This document shows, piece after piece, positions 10,423-21,996 of a stretch of 64,000 bases of DNA. The position numbers were made by a program, and so were the translations under genes. The stretch's first letter is position 1. Each line of letters begins with the position of its first letter. The DNA comes from Septoria linicola. Its lineage: Eukaryota > Ascomycota > Dothideomycetes > Mycosphaerellales > Mycosphaerellaceae. The notes under the pieces are model-generated. The model saw only the letters and a list, made by a program, of their open reading frames with translations. It made no database searches and had not been told where the DNA came from. Location: contig CP099422.1 in NCBI GenBank assembly GCA_024114885.1, forward strand, positions 744,001 through 808,000, written 5' to 3'.

Positions 10423-12020
10423 ATGAAGCTCAACTTGGGCGTTGGCATTCGCAACGACATCCGTCGACGCCTACCATTCTACGTCTCAGATTGGAAAGAT
10501 GCCTGGAACTACAGGACAATCCCCACATGTACTTTGCGAAGTGAGTAGATCAAGCCTCAAACTTGAGTGCCAGATGCAGACTTACTGACATGACCTCCAG
10601 CCTTCTCCCAGCATTAGCATTCTCCTTCGACATGTTCGCCCGAACAAACGACTCCTTCGGCGTCAATGAGGTGCTCCTCGCACAAGTCATCGGCTGCTGC
10701 ATGTACTCCATCCCGGCAGCTCAGCCTCTCGTGATCGTTGGAGTCACCGGACCAATCGCAATCTTCGCTTACACAATTTACGACATTGCGATGCCGCAAG
10801 GATACGACTACTTTGCCTTCTGGGCTTAGATCGGGATCTGGTCATTCATTCTTCATGCACTGCTGGCTTTGCTGAATGCGTGCAATGCGTTGACATATGT
10901 CACGAAGTTGCCGTGTGATACATTTGGACTGTACATCGCGTTTGTGTATCTTCAGAAAGCAGTGGAGATATTGCTCTTGCAGTGGGATTATGCGGAGTCC
11001 TCGGTTGCTGCGCCGTATCTTGCGATTATGGTCGCTCTGCTGGTTATGGTCTTCGGACTTGCTTGCAGTCTAATCGGTACGACGAGGCTTTTCAGGCCGG
11101 GTTTCAGGAAGGTGATCGAGGACTATGGGCTCCCTCTTACAGTGATCTTCTTTAGTGGCTTTGTGCATATTGGACGAATGAGCTCGATAGATCTGGAAGC
11201 CCTACCAATATCCTCGGCGTTCCAGCCAACAGCGAACAGGAATTGGGTCGTGCGTTTTTGGGATGTCGATGCAGCGACAGTATTCTATGCACTACCGTTC
11301 GCAGTTGCAGTCACGATCTTGTTCTACTTCGATCACAATGTGTCAGCTCTGATGTCACAAGGCGCAGAATTCCCGCTACGCAAGCCTCCAGGCTTCCATT
11401 GGGACTACTTGTTGCTCGGCGCTATACTTGGGCTCTGTGGCATACTCGGCTTGCCATTTCCAAACGGCCTCATTCCTCAGGGACCATTGCACACGAAAGC
11501 ACTGGCTGTCACAAGAAGAGAGCTGGATGAAAAGGGCCATCGAGTCGAAGTCGTAGACCATATCGTCGAACAGCGGGTCTCGCATCTCTCGCAGGACCTT
11601 CTTTTTCTCGCCACCATGTCAGGTCCGATCCTGACAGCGCTCAGTCAGATCCCGCAAGCTGTCTTATCAGGACTCTTCATAGTGATCGGTCTGCAAGCTC
11701 TCATGGCGAATGGCATCGTGTCGAAGATCGTCTGGCTAGCGCAGGACCGGCATTCAACATCTGGCGATACTTCACTAAGGCAGTGCCGACCAGCTGCAAC
11801 ATGGCTCATTCTTGGCTTTCAGCTCGCCGCTTTTGCAGCTTGCTTCGCAATCACCCAGACCATAGCCGCAATAGCATTCCCGATCTTCATCGTGCTGATG
11901 ATACCATGCCGGATATGGCTGTTGCCGAGGTGGTTGTCCCAGTCCGAGCTTGATATTCTGGACGGCCCGGTGGCCAGCGAGTTCGTGATGCAGAGCGTGG
12001 GCGGCAATGTAAAGGTCTAG
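10423..12020 (+). pseudogene. BOR1-like borate/anion transporter (SLC4 family), broken
   Basis: Membrane transporter similar to yeast Bor1, which exports borate. The N-terminus (YVSDWKDAWNYRTIP) matches the family, but the next expected segment, MYFANLLPALAF, is in another frame: about ten bases are missing near 10520-10530. An intron follows at 10541-10600. At 10827-10829 a TAG stands where the family has tryptophan (FWA-stop-IGIWS), and the protein then continues open and well conserved to 12020 (LPCDTFGLYIAF, FDHNVSALM, PNGLIPQ.PLHT, SQIPQAVLSGL). Two independent lesions in an otherwise well-conserved gene point to a recent pseudogene. A truncated product from an internal start at 10869 would lack the first membrane helices. 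Confidence 0.85.
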
Positions 12021-12378
12021 TTACACTGCAGTGGTCCCATGGACGAATCCACCCTGGGCGCTTACGACAGCCTTTCCCATGGAACCAGCTGGAGTTCGGG
12101 GTAAATCTGGGCGAAGTATGGAGAACCGCAGGGATGTCCGCATCCACTATTGCCATATCTGGGCACGGCTCCACATTGATCATACCATTATTCTGCACCG
12201 ACATTCGATACTGACACGAGAGGGCGGTTGCACTCCGAGTGCGGCAATTGGAAGCTGCGTACACGGTTCACGTGCGCGGAGACGCGTTCATGGCGACTGT
12301 TGTGCTTGACTCCATCAAGTACATTGTCTCGACTCAGCCAGCTCACACGTCTTGCACTGGATCTGAGCACACTCCAAG
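12021..12378. other. Intergenic, upstream of MFS transporter
   Basis: About 360 bases with no coding signal. Presumed promoter of the following gene. Confidence 0.4.
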
Positions 12379-14122
12379 ATGAACGACCCAGTGTCATTGG
12401 CGCCTATCCAGCGCGTAGAAGCGGCGCAGAAATCCAAATGGCGCAATCTCATGAGTAACCCGAAGCTGATTCTCATTGCATTTTTCGCCAGCTTTGGAGG
12501 CTTCGAGTATGGCTACCAGCAGGGAGTCCTGGGCCAGTCTTTTGTCATGACACGCTTCATCGACAACTTTCCAGACATCGCAGGGTCATCCTCAGCACAA
12601 GGCTGGCTGACATCTATCCTTCAACTTGGTGGAATCCTTGGTTCGCTTTCCGCTGGAGTCTTCGGGGAGGTCTTCTCACGGAAGTACACCATGTTCTCCG
12701 CCTGTTGCTGGGTCATTCTCGGAAGCTACCTGTACTGCGGCGCGACTTACCATAATTCATCACTCTTGTATGCAGGCAGGTTCTTCACTGGTCTCGGAGC
12801 TGGTACTTTCAGCGGTGTTGGTCCTCTGTATAATGCGGAGCTGTCTTCGCCAGAGCTCAGAGGGCTTCTGATATCGTTCTATCAGTTTGCGACTATCCTT
12901 GGTATCATGCTCTCCTTCTGGGTTGGGTACGGCTCCAATTACATCGGAGGCATCGAAGATGGCCAGTCAGATCTCGCGTGGCGTCTCCCATCAATAATTC
13001 AGGGCATACCGGCTGTCTGCCTTGCGATTGGAATCTGGTGGATGCCTTTCTCACCCAGATGGCTGGCGAAGCAAGATTGGGATGATGAAGCACTCAAGAC
13101 ACTGGCATGGCTGCGCAAACTACCCCAAGATGACCCTTTGATTCAGGTGGAACTCCTAGAGATCAAAGCCGAGTGCCTGTTCGAACAGCGAGCGTTTGCG
13201 AAAGCATTTCCAGATCTTGCCGCACGAGAGAAGAGGAGTGTGTGGACGCGAGAATGGGCACAATATGTGAATGTCTTTCGAACATGGGACAACTTCAAGC
13301 GCGTCGCAACTGCTTGGTTGGTCATGTTCTTCCAGCAATGGTCCGGCATTGACGCCATCATTTATTACGCCTCAAACGTCTTCCAGTCTTTCGGATTGAC
13401 AGAGGGCACGATCGCGGTAAGCTGCGTCGAGCGTATCTTTCGTCTTCTTACTAACCTCCTTATAGCTTCTGGCCACTGGCGTCACAGGTGTTGTTTTCTT
13501 CGTCTCGACCATTCCGGCGATGGCTATCATCGACAAAGTTGGCCGTAAGCCCATGCTCCTAGTTGGCTCCGTAGTAATGATGATTTCCATGGTACTCACA
13601 GGCATCATCGTTGCCAAATTCCGCCATGACTGGCCGAGCCACCGTGCAGCAGGCTGGGTAGCAGTGGCTTTTATCTGGGTATACATTGGCGCATTTGGAG
13701 CATCGTGGGGGCCAGCTTCCTGGACGATCGTGGCAGAAATCTTCCCATTGTCAATCAGAGCCAAAGGCGCATCGATTGGAGCAAGTTCGAACTGGCTGAA
13801 CAATTTCGCCATAGCATTCTTCGTTCCGCCAATGTTCGAAGCCTGGGCGTGGGGCACATACATCTTCTTCGCGGTGTTCTTGGCTGCTGGGATTCTTTGG
13901 GTCTACATTTACCTGCCAGAGACAAAGGGAGCGACACTGGAAGACATGGATCGTGTGTTCGGTAGTCGGACTGGTGAGGAAGACCAGCGAATCCTAGCTG
14001 AATGTCGGAGGGAGCTCGGTCTAAACCTATCACTAGAAGAAGCGGCAATTGAAGAGGCCAGGCGATTGAGTGTCGACACTAGCGAGAAGAAGGCACACGA
14101 GGCCAGAGTGGAGGCAGTCTGA
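12379..14122 (+). CDS. MFS sugar transporter (hexose/polyol permease type)
   Basis: A 12-helix sugar porter of about 564 residues. Exons 12379-13416 and 13466-14122, with an intron whose removal joins EGTIA to LLATGVTG. Family signatures: GFEYGYQQGV in helix 1, GRFFTGLGAG, SPRWLAK at the first half's end, QQWSGIDAIIYYA in helix 7, DKVGRKP in the loop after helix 8 and PETKGATLEDMD near the end. The cytosolic N-terminus is short (about 30 residues). Substrate cannot be read from sequence; the QQWSGIDAI motif favours a monosaccharide or polyol. It is intact, unlike the transporter gene immediately upstream. Confidence 0.9.
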
Positions 14123-14153
14123 GATCTACACAGCATGAGGTGTACACTGTAGC

Positions 14154-15773
14154 TCAAAGCTGGGTATCTATGCGCACCCGCAGAATCTTCGTGTTTTTCG
14201 AGGCCGAGATGTCTGCAGTATTATGCTCTTGCTTTCTCCCATCCGCTTCAAGCACAGAGGCTAAAATAGCGCTCTTTGAGTTCCCGAGCACTAGGCGTAC
14301 GTTCGAGGAAGTCATCTTAGGTCTCAGTTTTGGTGCGTCTGCTTCGTCCAAGCGGTCGGTCAGTTCTATACTATACTTACTTCCAAAGCGACTCTGGCTG
14401 AAGGACAAATAGAAGTCCGTGGAGACATGCTTCGACCTGAGGTGCAGATAACCGCTCGGAACCAAATCCTTTCGCGAAGATCGGTTGCCTAGGACGAAGA
14501 ATTGCTTGCGGCGATGGTCCCAGCAATGTGGGGGATACGCAGACACTACATCTGTCTGACCGTTATCGTCAAATCTCAGTACGGATGATACACTGTGCTT
14601 TAGTATGATGGCCTTGACCAGAATAACATCATCTTTCCAGCTGCCATCACTGTTGTGCCAGTCAGACTGAGGCTGGAACCTCGGAGAGATCTGATCGCGC
14701 ACAACTTCGTATATGTCAGTCCTCGTCGCAGTCTGCGCAAGATGCATAGGCCTGATATTTCGGAGCTCGAGAACTGCTTGATCATATTGGCGCGTGAATG
14801 TTTTGCAGTTTAGTGCCGCCACGTGAACACCGCTCTCGTTCGGCAGGTTTCGCATAGGCAAACTGATTCTGAGGCCGTTGCTGACGACTTCATGGCTTTC
14901 ATCCTCGAACACATCGGGACGGTGAAGCAGCTCGCCGCAATGTTTGAAACAGTTCACTTCAGGTGCCATCAAAAGGCCAACGTGACTAGGATGGGTAGGT
15001 GTCCAGTGGAGGATCGACTGGTCGGTAGTTGTGTTCAAGACGTCTTCTTGCAATCTGAGAAGAGCACGAGGCCCTTCGCCATACAACAATGGCATGTTGA
15101 GCTCAAGTATACCGAGCAGTGAGTATGCTTCATCCTCCTCTCTGGTTGTGCGTCGCTCTGCCGCCCAAGAAAGGCGTTTGCCTATTGGTAGACCTTGCAG
15201 AAGTCTGCGGTCACGCAGCAGGGCTGTGTCGATGCCAGTCAGGTCAGCAATCGCCACCTGTAGGTTGGAGATGGTGGAGTCGCCGATGGCATGCCAGTTC
15301 TTATCGTAGAAAACCGTCCTTTCCGGAGCTATGAGTTCTTGCAGTGTCCAGCCACGCGTTAGCCACCTGCTGTTCTTTAGCAGAGCACGAAATTGTGTTG
15401 CTTTGGCGGCAGTCGACGAGAGATTGACACCGCCGATATCGACATCGGTGAGATACGCATAGCATACGGCGGCGTTGGAGTACCATCTAAACATTGAATT
15501 AATGGCTTCTGATAATTCAGCACTGCTCTCTTTGTTGATGCAGCATGTATCCACCCAGGCAAAGGGAAGACTGTCTGCAATGGCCTGCTGGCAGACTTTG
15601 TCTATCTTTTCGTACCCATGCTTCTGGCGAGCCAGAGCTGGTGCATGCTGCATGTCCTGGAAAGTGACTTCTTCGTCCTGCCAAGTGTGAGACAGCACAG
15701 CGTACTTGCACAAGACTACGCGGTCGTCCATGAAATGGACAAGTCGTTGTGATTTCGCTTCCAGCAGCCACAT
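14154..15773 (-). CDS. HET-domain protein (heterokaryon incompatibility type)
   Basis: About 539 residues from the ATG at 15773 (MWLLEA); a longer open frame exists but lacks an upstream ATG. The HET domain occupies the first 230 residues: YAVLSHTW, CQQAIADSLPFAWVDTCCIN, SEAINSMFRWYSNA-VCYAYL, SRWLTRGWTLQELIAP and EDEAYSLLGI. This N-terminal arrangement is common in fungal vegetative incompatibility and NLR-like proteins; here no NACHT or repeat domain follows and the C-terminal half is unrecognised. HET domains trigger cell death on non-self recognition in characterised cases; whether this one does is unknown. It converges with the MFS gene, with only 31 bases between stops. Confidence 0.88.
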   Translation of the reverse strand: MWLLEAKSQRLVHFMDDRVVLCKYAVLSHTWQDEEVTFQDMQHAPALARQKHGYEKIDKVCQQAIADSLPFAWVDTCCINKESSAELSEAINSMFRWYSNAAVCYAYLTDVDIGGVNLSSTAAKATQFRALLKNSRWLTRGWTLQELIAPERTVFYDKNWHAIGDSTISNLQVAIADLTGIDTALLRDRRLLQGLPIGKRLSWAAERRTTREEDEAYSLLGILELNMPLLYGEGPRALLRLQEDVLNTTTDQSILHWTPTHPSHVGLLMAPEVNCFKHCGELLHRPDVFEDESHEVVSNGLRISLPMRNLPNESGVHVAALNCKTFTRQYDQAVLELRNIRPMHLAQTATRTDIYEVVRDQISPRFQPQSDWHNSDGSWKDDVILVKAIILKHSVSSVLRFDDNGQTDVVSAYPPHCWDHRRKQFFVLGNRSSRKDLVPSGYLHLRSKHVSTDFYLSFSQSRFGSKYSIELTDRLDEADAPKLRPKMTSSNVRLVLGNSKSAILASVLEADGRKQEHNTADISASKNTKILRVRIDTQL

Positions 15774-16083
15774 GGTGACCGGGCCAGAAGTCTCGCGTAG
15801 ACCGGAGACGGTGCCATTTGCACGCGTTGTTGCACTTGACACGCGATGTTGTGGAAGCAAAAGTGATTCGGACTCGGCTGCTTGATGACGTTGATCTTTT
15901 GGCTTTCAAGCTCGAGCTCCAATGCATGGAAACTGGCGATCAACCGAGATGAATCTTCTTGCGCATCAACCCTTTCATAGCACAAGTCGTCTGCAAAGAA
16001 GTCACAGGTGACAGATTGGAAGTGAAATCTTGGGCGTCGCAGCATAATCCTTGCACCAGATCCCTGGTCTATACTAGAGCATC

Positions 16084-18064
16084 ATGTCGATCGCTGGGCC
16101 TCGCGGCGGCGGACCTCCCAAACGAGGCCCATCAGTACTTGTACGAGCAGCGACAGAAGCGAACAGCATGTCGTTGAAACTAACAGGCGCAAAGGTGACA
16201 GATTCACGCGAACGAGCCGACGCCCGCCAACCACCACGACCGCAGGTCCAACGAGCGGGGACGCGTATTATCTCTGTCGACAATGTGCTGCAATACGCCT
16301 CGGAAATCCCATCGGCACAGCGCAGACTACCTCCTGGACAGCGACCAGCACATCACGCGCGAACACCGTCCGGCCGACATCCTCTGGATCCCAAGCTGAG
16401 CGGGAAAGGCATCCCCTTGAGCGGCGCGCATATCCCAGCACGAAGCAGCAAGACCAGTGAAAAGCTAGTGCTGCTTCCCGAGACGACAGAGGAAGATTTG
16501 AGCGGAACAGACCAATTCAGCGAGGAAGATGACAGCGCGCCGCCTCGCGATGATGAGCTGAGAAGAAGACGCCAGGCTGCGCGAGGAGGCAAGAGCGAGG
16601 CAGAGCGGCTGCCCAAATCGCAGCGAATAGCAGATCCCCAGCTGGCACGCGTGACAGCATATTGCATGGCGCAAAGCTTTAAGTTGAGAAGTACTGCCAC
16701 TTTCATCCGGGAACAGCACGGTGCCAAGACGAAGCTGTACGATGACTGCTTGTACTGTGTTTATCAGCTGCCACTGCTGGGTGGAAGTGATGGTTACCGC
16801 GTGAGAAGTAGCCCATACGTCAAGCATCCCGGCGGACGAAGTGTACTGGACGAGCAGATCGAAGCAAACGAGCGAAGACAGTATCGCGACGGATGGGGCG
16901 AGGAGAGTGAGGAGTACTCCGTGCGAGGGAATACTGATCACTATCAAGCCAGTCCACCGCCTATGCTGGAGCTGACGACATCAGAGGAAGCAATCACGAA
17001 TGGCAATAGGGGTGAAGACGGCGGCTGGGAGCAAGAGCGTGGTGCAGGACGTAGGGAGTCCAGCGACTCGAACTCGGCCTTCAGCTTTCCCTCGCCGCAT
17101 TCTGGAGTCAACCCAAACGCGCATACCGTTGCCGAATTATTTATATTCAGCTACGGAGTGGCTGTACTCTGGAACTTCACGCAAAACCAGGAGCGAGATC
17201 TGCTGGCGGACCTGACCTTTTCTACTGTCGCTGCGATGCCCTCAGCACAGCGGAACAACATCCCTCAACAAATCTCAGCTAAAAGTGTCGCGCTTTCGCC
17301 TCCTTCTGCGCTTCCTCTCATGACGCGACCTCTGGACGAAAGCGACTTCGAGACGGAAGAGTTCCACTTCCAGTACGACCGTGAAGCTGACAAGCCTCGA
17401 ATATACAACGACATGATCACGCTCAAAACCTCGGACCACATGATCAAGCTAGCCATGTCTCACGGCATTGGGCAGTCGACGAAACTATCCTTCTTCGAGG
17501 AGAGAATGCAACGGACCATGGAATCAGCACAATACGTGCCGCGCCGATTAGCGCTCGAAGGACGACTCGGCATGGACCGGAAAGAGATTGTCAGTCTTGT
17601 AGGGAAGTTGTTTGAAGGACGAGTCGATGTCAATCTCTGTAAGTCACTCACTCTGAGCGAAGTGGAAACATGCTAACGTCTTACCAGCATCAAACATGCT
17701 CGACACACCCAACTTCTTCTGGGACGCCGAACCCACTCTCCACCCCCTCTACGCTGCAATCCGGGAATATCTCGAAATCAAACCTCGAATCCAAGTCCTC
17801 AACGAACGATGTCGTGTATTCCTGGATCTCGCCGAGATCTTGTCCGACAGCATTGCGGATGTGAAAATGACGAGGATTACATGGATCATCATTGTGCTCA
17901 TCATTCTGTCCATCTTGGTGACTTGCACAGAGGTCTTCCTGCGCTTTGCCATCCTGGCTGCGAATGGAGGCAAGGAAGGGAGGGAAGGCGCTTCGGGAGC
18001 CATGCACGTGCTGAAGGGAGTTGGTGTGTTGAATGGGATCAGACGATTGAGTGTGGAGTTGTAA
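16084..18064 (+). CDS. RMD1/RMD8-like DUF155 membrane protein
   Basis: About 643 residues in two exons, 16084-17638 and 17688-18064 (branch point TGCTAAC in the intron). The first 330 residues are low-complexity and probably disordered. The DUF155 domain follows: ELFIFSYGVAVLWNF, EEFHFQYD, RIYNDMITL, KLAMSHGIGQSTKLSFFE and NFFWDAEP. A single strong transmembrane segment (WIIIVLIILSILV) lies near the C-terminus, as in yeast Rmd1, Rmd8 and fission yeast Sif3. Those proteins are tied to sporulation, vacuole or mitochondrial membranes; the exact role here is unknown. It is read away from the HET gene across a 310-base gap. Confidence 0.88.
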
Positions 18065-19014
18065 TGGATATACTGTACAGAGTGTGTTCCTGCATGCGTA
18101 TAGAGCAAGCGTAGGTGCAGGAGTAATGCCAGAGAACTTCGTCAATCAGGGTCAAGCAGTGTCTCTCACACACTAATTCGTCTACGTGGTTGTATTCGGC
18201 GTATCAGGGTAAGTTCCGTCGGCACTTGAGTCATGGTTGTGCCAGGTTGTAGAGTTCTCGCTATTGAGATGCTGCCGGCATCAAGCCGTTGATTTCGTGC
18301 TGTGGTATTGACTACTCGGTGAGTGTTTTCGGCCTCTTCTGGACAGACCACCGAGTTATATCTTGAGTCTTATCTGATGGACACGATGGAAGGGATGATT
18401 TATAGCTGACAGACTACCGGCAGACAGTCCGTGAAGAGCAGATGGTGTAGGTTTGGGACGTGCAGGGGGATTTGCGTAGCGTGGTTTGGCTCCGGGTGAG
18501 ACGTTCTAGCGGAAGCGCTAGAAAGGCGGGAGAAGAATAGCTGTCCACAAGATGAGCACATACAGTGGGGTGCTGCTTTGCTGTGCGTGCTCTGCGGTGC
18601 TTTGGATGCGTTGTGTGACGGAGCACGGAATCTGGTGGTGGGAGTGCTGCTGCTGGCGTATTCTCTTCTCTCACTTACTCCATATCCATTCCAACCACAT
18701 CACTATCCCCGATCACCGGAAATCGCGAGGAACGATTGCTTATCGCGAGCGTGTGTGGTGATCGACACGCTTGATCCTTGCAACCAAGCACCGACCGACT
18801 GTTCGCGTCACGCATCTTCTGACAATAATAATCATCGTCCCTCTTCGCATTGACAAACGACACGACACGCGACTTGCTGCCTGCCACTGCCACTGCCATT
18901 CCAGGCGCGTGGCCAACAGCGGGAGCACATGACGGCGACAGCTCCAATGGGTGCGTGGAGACATTGAGTGGGACGAGGTACTCACAGACACATCAGACAG
19001 GCCGAACCACCGTA
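18065..19014. other. Intergenic, possible upstream exon of the CNB/F-box gene
   Basis: No clear gene. The end carries an open frame running into the downstream gene from 18850 but without an ATG there, and a GTGCGT...ACAG stretch (about 18950-19000) that could be a 5' leader intron. Confidence 0.4.
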
Positions 19015-21996
19015 ATGCGGCGACACCCCGTGCGAGGCTCGCCAGCCTTGCGGGCAGCCACTCCGCCCGATGCAGTGAGCCTGGTGCAGAGCTACGATTC
19101 CGCACTAAATCCATCACGGCCGGTCAGGTCGTCTGCTCTCGGCGTGTCTATTGACACCGGCTTACCGCTCGAGCTGCTAGACCGTCTCAAGGCCTTTCCT
19201 CTTTTCCAGAGTGCCCCAGAGACATTTCTGCTCTCAATTGGGCGGAGTCTGCGACCCAACATCTACCAGCCTGCTCAGGAGATCATTCGAGAAGGCGACG
19301 ATGCCAAAGCCATGTACTGGCTGGTGCGCGGCTCAGTGCGAGTCACCAGCAGAGATGGCGAGAGCACATACGCTGAGCTCAAGCCGGGCTCGTTCTTTGG
19401 TGAGATCGGCATCTTGATGGACATGCCGCGCACGGCGAGCATCGTGGCCAGCATACGCAGCCTCGTTGTGAGATTGAACAAGGAAGATTTGCAGAAGGAG
19501 CTGCCTTCCTACCCCGAGGTCGAGCGAGCCATTCGTGACGAGGCGCTGGAGCGTCTGGCGATATTGGAACGAAAGAAGAAGGAGCGAGGGCTGTCAGCAC
19601 ATACAGGCGAGGAAGGAAGCATGAGACCGCCTGCTGCACCACGAAAACGCTCGCGCGACTGGATGGCAGGAGACGTGGAGATGGGCGAGGCAGGATCACT
19701 GGAGAATGGGGAAGTCATGAGCAACAAGAAGAGAAAGTCGCCCTCGCCCAGTATAGCAGAAGTGGCTGCTTCCAGCGCTCTGGGGACCTCGTCTCTCACT
19801 GTTCGGCAATTGTTGAAGGAACTGCCCTTGTTCTCCGGCCTACCTTCGGATATACTGCACTTCCTGGGTGTGAATGCCCAACCAGTCTCGTATCCTCCCT
19901 TTACCGAGATAGTCAGACAAGACAGCAGCGGGAGAGAAGTCTACTTTATTGTGAAAGGAGATGTCGAAGTACTCACGAGTCCAGCGGACATCGTCAAAGC
20001 CGGCCGGCCTTTGACCACGGGATCACACGCCAACGGCAATACACATCATAGCGGCTCTCAAGTACGTGCTCGACTAGGAGCTGGCCAATACTTTGGCGAG
20101 GTAACGAGTCTCAGCCTCGCTCCCAGGAGGACTGCGACAGTGCGGAGTGTCAACTCAGTAGAATGCTTACTGATCACGGGTGAAGTACTGGACGATCTAT
20201 GGCAGCGGTGTAGCTCAGAGCTGCGTCAGCAAGTTGAAGCTGAAGCGCGAAGGAGACTGAAGGCCTCCACAAAGAAAGATGACGACGTAGTGATGTCCGA
20301 TGCTGGTGGGCCTGTTGGAGGCGGCGGCGGCGTCAGCATAGGCGGTCCTCTTGGAGACAAGATCTCAGAAGGCAGCGATAGTGACTGGCGTAAGGAGTTG
20401 CCCACAGTCAAATTTGATGAGCCTCTACCAATCATGGGATCAGAACATACGTCGCCTCTCCTGACGCCGAACATGGAACCTGTCGACCCCGATCCCTTTT
20501 TCAACGAGAATCTGGACAATATGCGAGCAAGATCGCGACGATCGTCTCTAGCTCCACTGATACCGCCATCCGATGGCCAGGCAAGCGAGTTCCGAACTCC
20601 AAGCCCACCAGCTGTCCGCGTGACCAATCCATCTCCTTTGAAGCCTGTACCACAACACCGTATGTCGCCTTCAGGGTCGCCGGCGTCACTATCAGCAGGC
20701 TCTCCCTTACGGCTTAGTCCCACGGCCACGAGAAGACCTAGTCTTGTCAGGAAAGCATCCAACATCGGAAGAGGCAAGCTTGATGACAAGATTTTGACTA
20801 AGGTCTTTGGTCAGTTAGATCTATTGAGTGTGATGCGATGCCGGCAAGTCAGCATGCACTGGGCGCATCTCATCCAGACTTCTCCAGATGTTCTACACGA
20901 ACTCAACTTGGCCATGTATAACAGATACGTCACGGACGAAGTGCTGCGAGATATACTAGTTCCGCTGATCGGAAGCCGGGTGCGAGAGGTGGACTTATCG
21001 AACTGTTTCCATGTTACTGATGAAGGCTTCAAGGCGCTTGTCGACGCTTGCGCACCCGTGGTGAAGGTTTGGAGGATGAAGTCTGTCTGGGACGTCACCG
21101 CTGGTGCTGTTCTCAGTTTGGTCGACAAGGCCAAAGGCCTTGAAGAAATTGACCTCAGCAACTGTCGCAAAGTTGGTGATACTCTGTTAGCGAGAGTCGT
21201 GGGTTGGGTCGTTCCCGAGCAGAAGCCCGGACTACAACATCCTCCACCGCCACCACAGCCGCCCAATGGGAAACGAGGTGGCATGCGGCGGCATGGCCAA
21301 ACGATACAACTTCAGGATCCGAACCATCCTCAACCTCCTGCCGGTACAGTGATAGGCGCGCCTAAGCTGAAGCGCCTGACATTGTCCTACTGCAAGCACG
21401 TGCAGGATCGTAGTATGGCACATATTGCAGCCCATGCAGCAGACCGAATCGAAAGTCTGGACCTGACGCGCTGCACTAGCATATCAGACAACGGCTTTCA
21501 CTCCTGGAGCGTTTATGAGTTCCGCAACCTCCACAAGCTCATCCTTGCGGATTGCACATACCTGAGCGACCAAGCCATTGTCGGTGTCGTCGGCGGCTGC
21601 AGGGCGCTACGAGAGCTCGACTTGTCCTTCTGCTGTGCTCTGTCCGACACGGCAACAGAGGTCCTCGCGCTTGGTCTACCTGCTCTACGAAGACTTGACA
21701 TGGCCTTTTGTGGCTCAGCGGTGAGTGACAACAGTCTGCGCTGCATTGGTCTGCACTTGTCGGAACTTCGCTACCTCAGCGTTCGAGGCTGTGTTCGTGT
21801 CACTGGACAAGGCGTAGAAGCTGTTGTCGAAGGATGTCGCTATCTGGAGAACTTTGACGTCAGTCAGTGCAAGAACCTGAGGCCCTGGCTTGAACGCGGC
21901 GGGATTGGTCGTGTGAACGGGCCTCCTCTGAACAGGAATGTACGTTTCGAAATCGTGGCTGACGGTTCCTGGAGAGCTGGACAACGAGGACCTTGA
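19015..21996 (+). CDS. Protein with two cyclic-nucleotide-binding domains, an F-box and leucine-rich repeats
   Basis: About 993 residues from the ATG at 19015 (MRRHPVRG). Domains in order: cyclic-nucleotide-binding (CNB) domain 1 about residues 60-165 (FFGEIGILMDMPRTASI is the phosphate-binding cassette), CNB domain 2 about 270-425 with a serine/glycine-rich insertion (YFGEVTSLSLAPRRTATV), a disordered Ser/Pro stretch, an F-box at about 590-635 (DDKILTKVFGQLD..RCRQVS.HW), then AMN1-type cysteine/asparagine LRRs to the end (VDLSNC, IDLSNC, LTLSYCKHV, LDLTRC, LDLSFC, LSVRGC). CNB2's cassette has R at the key position, CNB1 also (PRTA). F-box/LRR proteins recruit substrates to SCF ubiquitin ligases; a cyclic-nucleotide input would make this a signal-regulated SCF adaptor, which is inference. 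The start is uncertain, because the open frame extends upstream without ATG. Confidence 0.85.
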   Translation: MRRHPVRGSPALRAATPPDAVSLVQSYDSALNPSRPVRSSALGVSIDTGLPLELLDRLKAFPLFQSAPETFLLSIGRSLRPNIYQPAQEIIREGDDAKAMYWLVRGSVRVTSRDGESTYAELKPGSFFGEIGILMDMPRTASIVASIRSLVVRLNKEDLQKELPSYPEVERAIRDEALERLAILERKKKERGLSAHTGEEGSMRPPAAPRKRSRDWMAGDVEMGEAGSLENGEVMSNKKRKSPSPSIAEVAASSALGTSSLTVRQLLKELPLFSGLPSDILHFLGVNAQPVSYPPFTEIVRQDSSGREVYFIVKGDVEVLTSPADIVKAGRPLTTGSHANGNTHHSGSQVRARLGAGQYFGEVTSLSLAPRRTATVRSVNSVECLLITGEVLDDLWQRCSSELRQQVEAEARRRLKASTKKDDDVVMSDAGGPVGGGGGVSIGGPLGDKISEGSDSDWRKELPTVKFDEPLPIMGSEHTSPLLTPNMEPVDPDPFFNENLDNMRARSRRSSLAPLIPPSDGQASEFRTPSPPAVRVTNPSPLKPVPQHRMSPSGSPASLSAGSPLRLSPTATRRPSLVRKASNIGRGKLDDKILTKVFGQLDLLSVMRCRQVSMHWAHLIQTSPDVLHELNLAMYNRYVTDEVLRDILVPLIGSRVREVDLSNCFHVTDEGFKALVDACAPVVKVWRMKSVWDVTAGAVLSLVDKAKGLEEIDLSNCRKVGDTLLARVVGWVVPEQKPGLQHPPPPPQPPNGKRGGMRRHGQTIQLQDPNHPQPPAGTVIGAPKLKRLTLSYCKHVQDRSMAHIAAHAADRIESLDLTRCTSISDNGFHSWSVYEFRNLHKLILADCTYLSDQAIVGVVGGCRALRELDLSFCCALSDTATEVLALGLPALRRLDMAFCGSAVSDNSLRCIGLHLSELRYLSVRGCVRVTGQGVEAVVEGCRYLENFDVSQCKNLRPWLERGGIGRVNGPPLNRNVRFEIVADGSWRAGQRGP

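Noticed and set aside
14154..15860. Longer HET protein starting at 15860
   Set aside because: The upstream part has no ATG; MWLLEA at 15773 is a typical HET-protein start.
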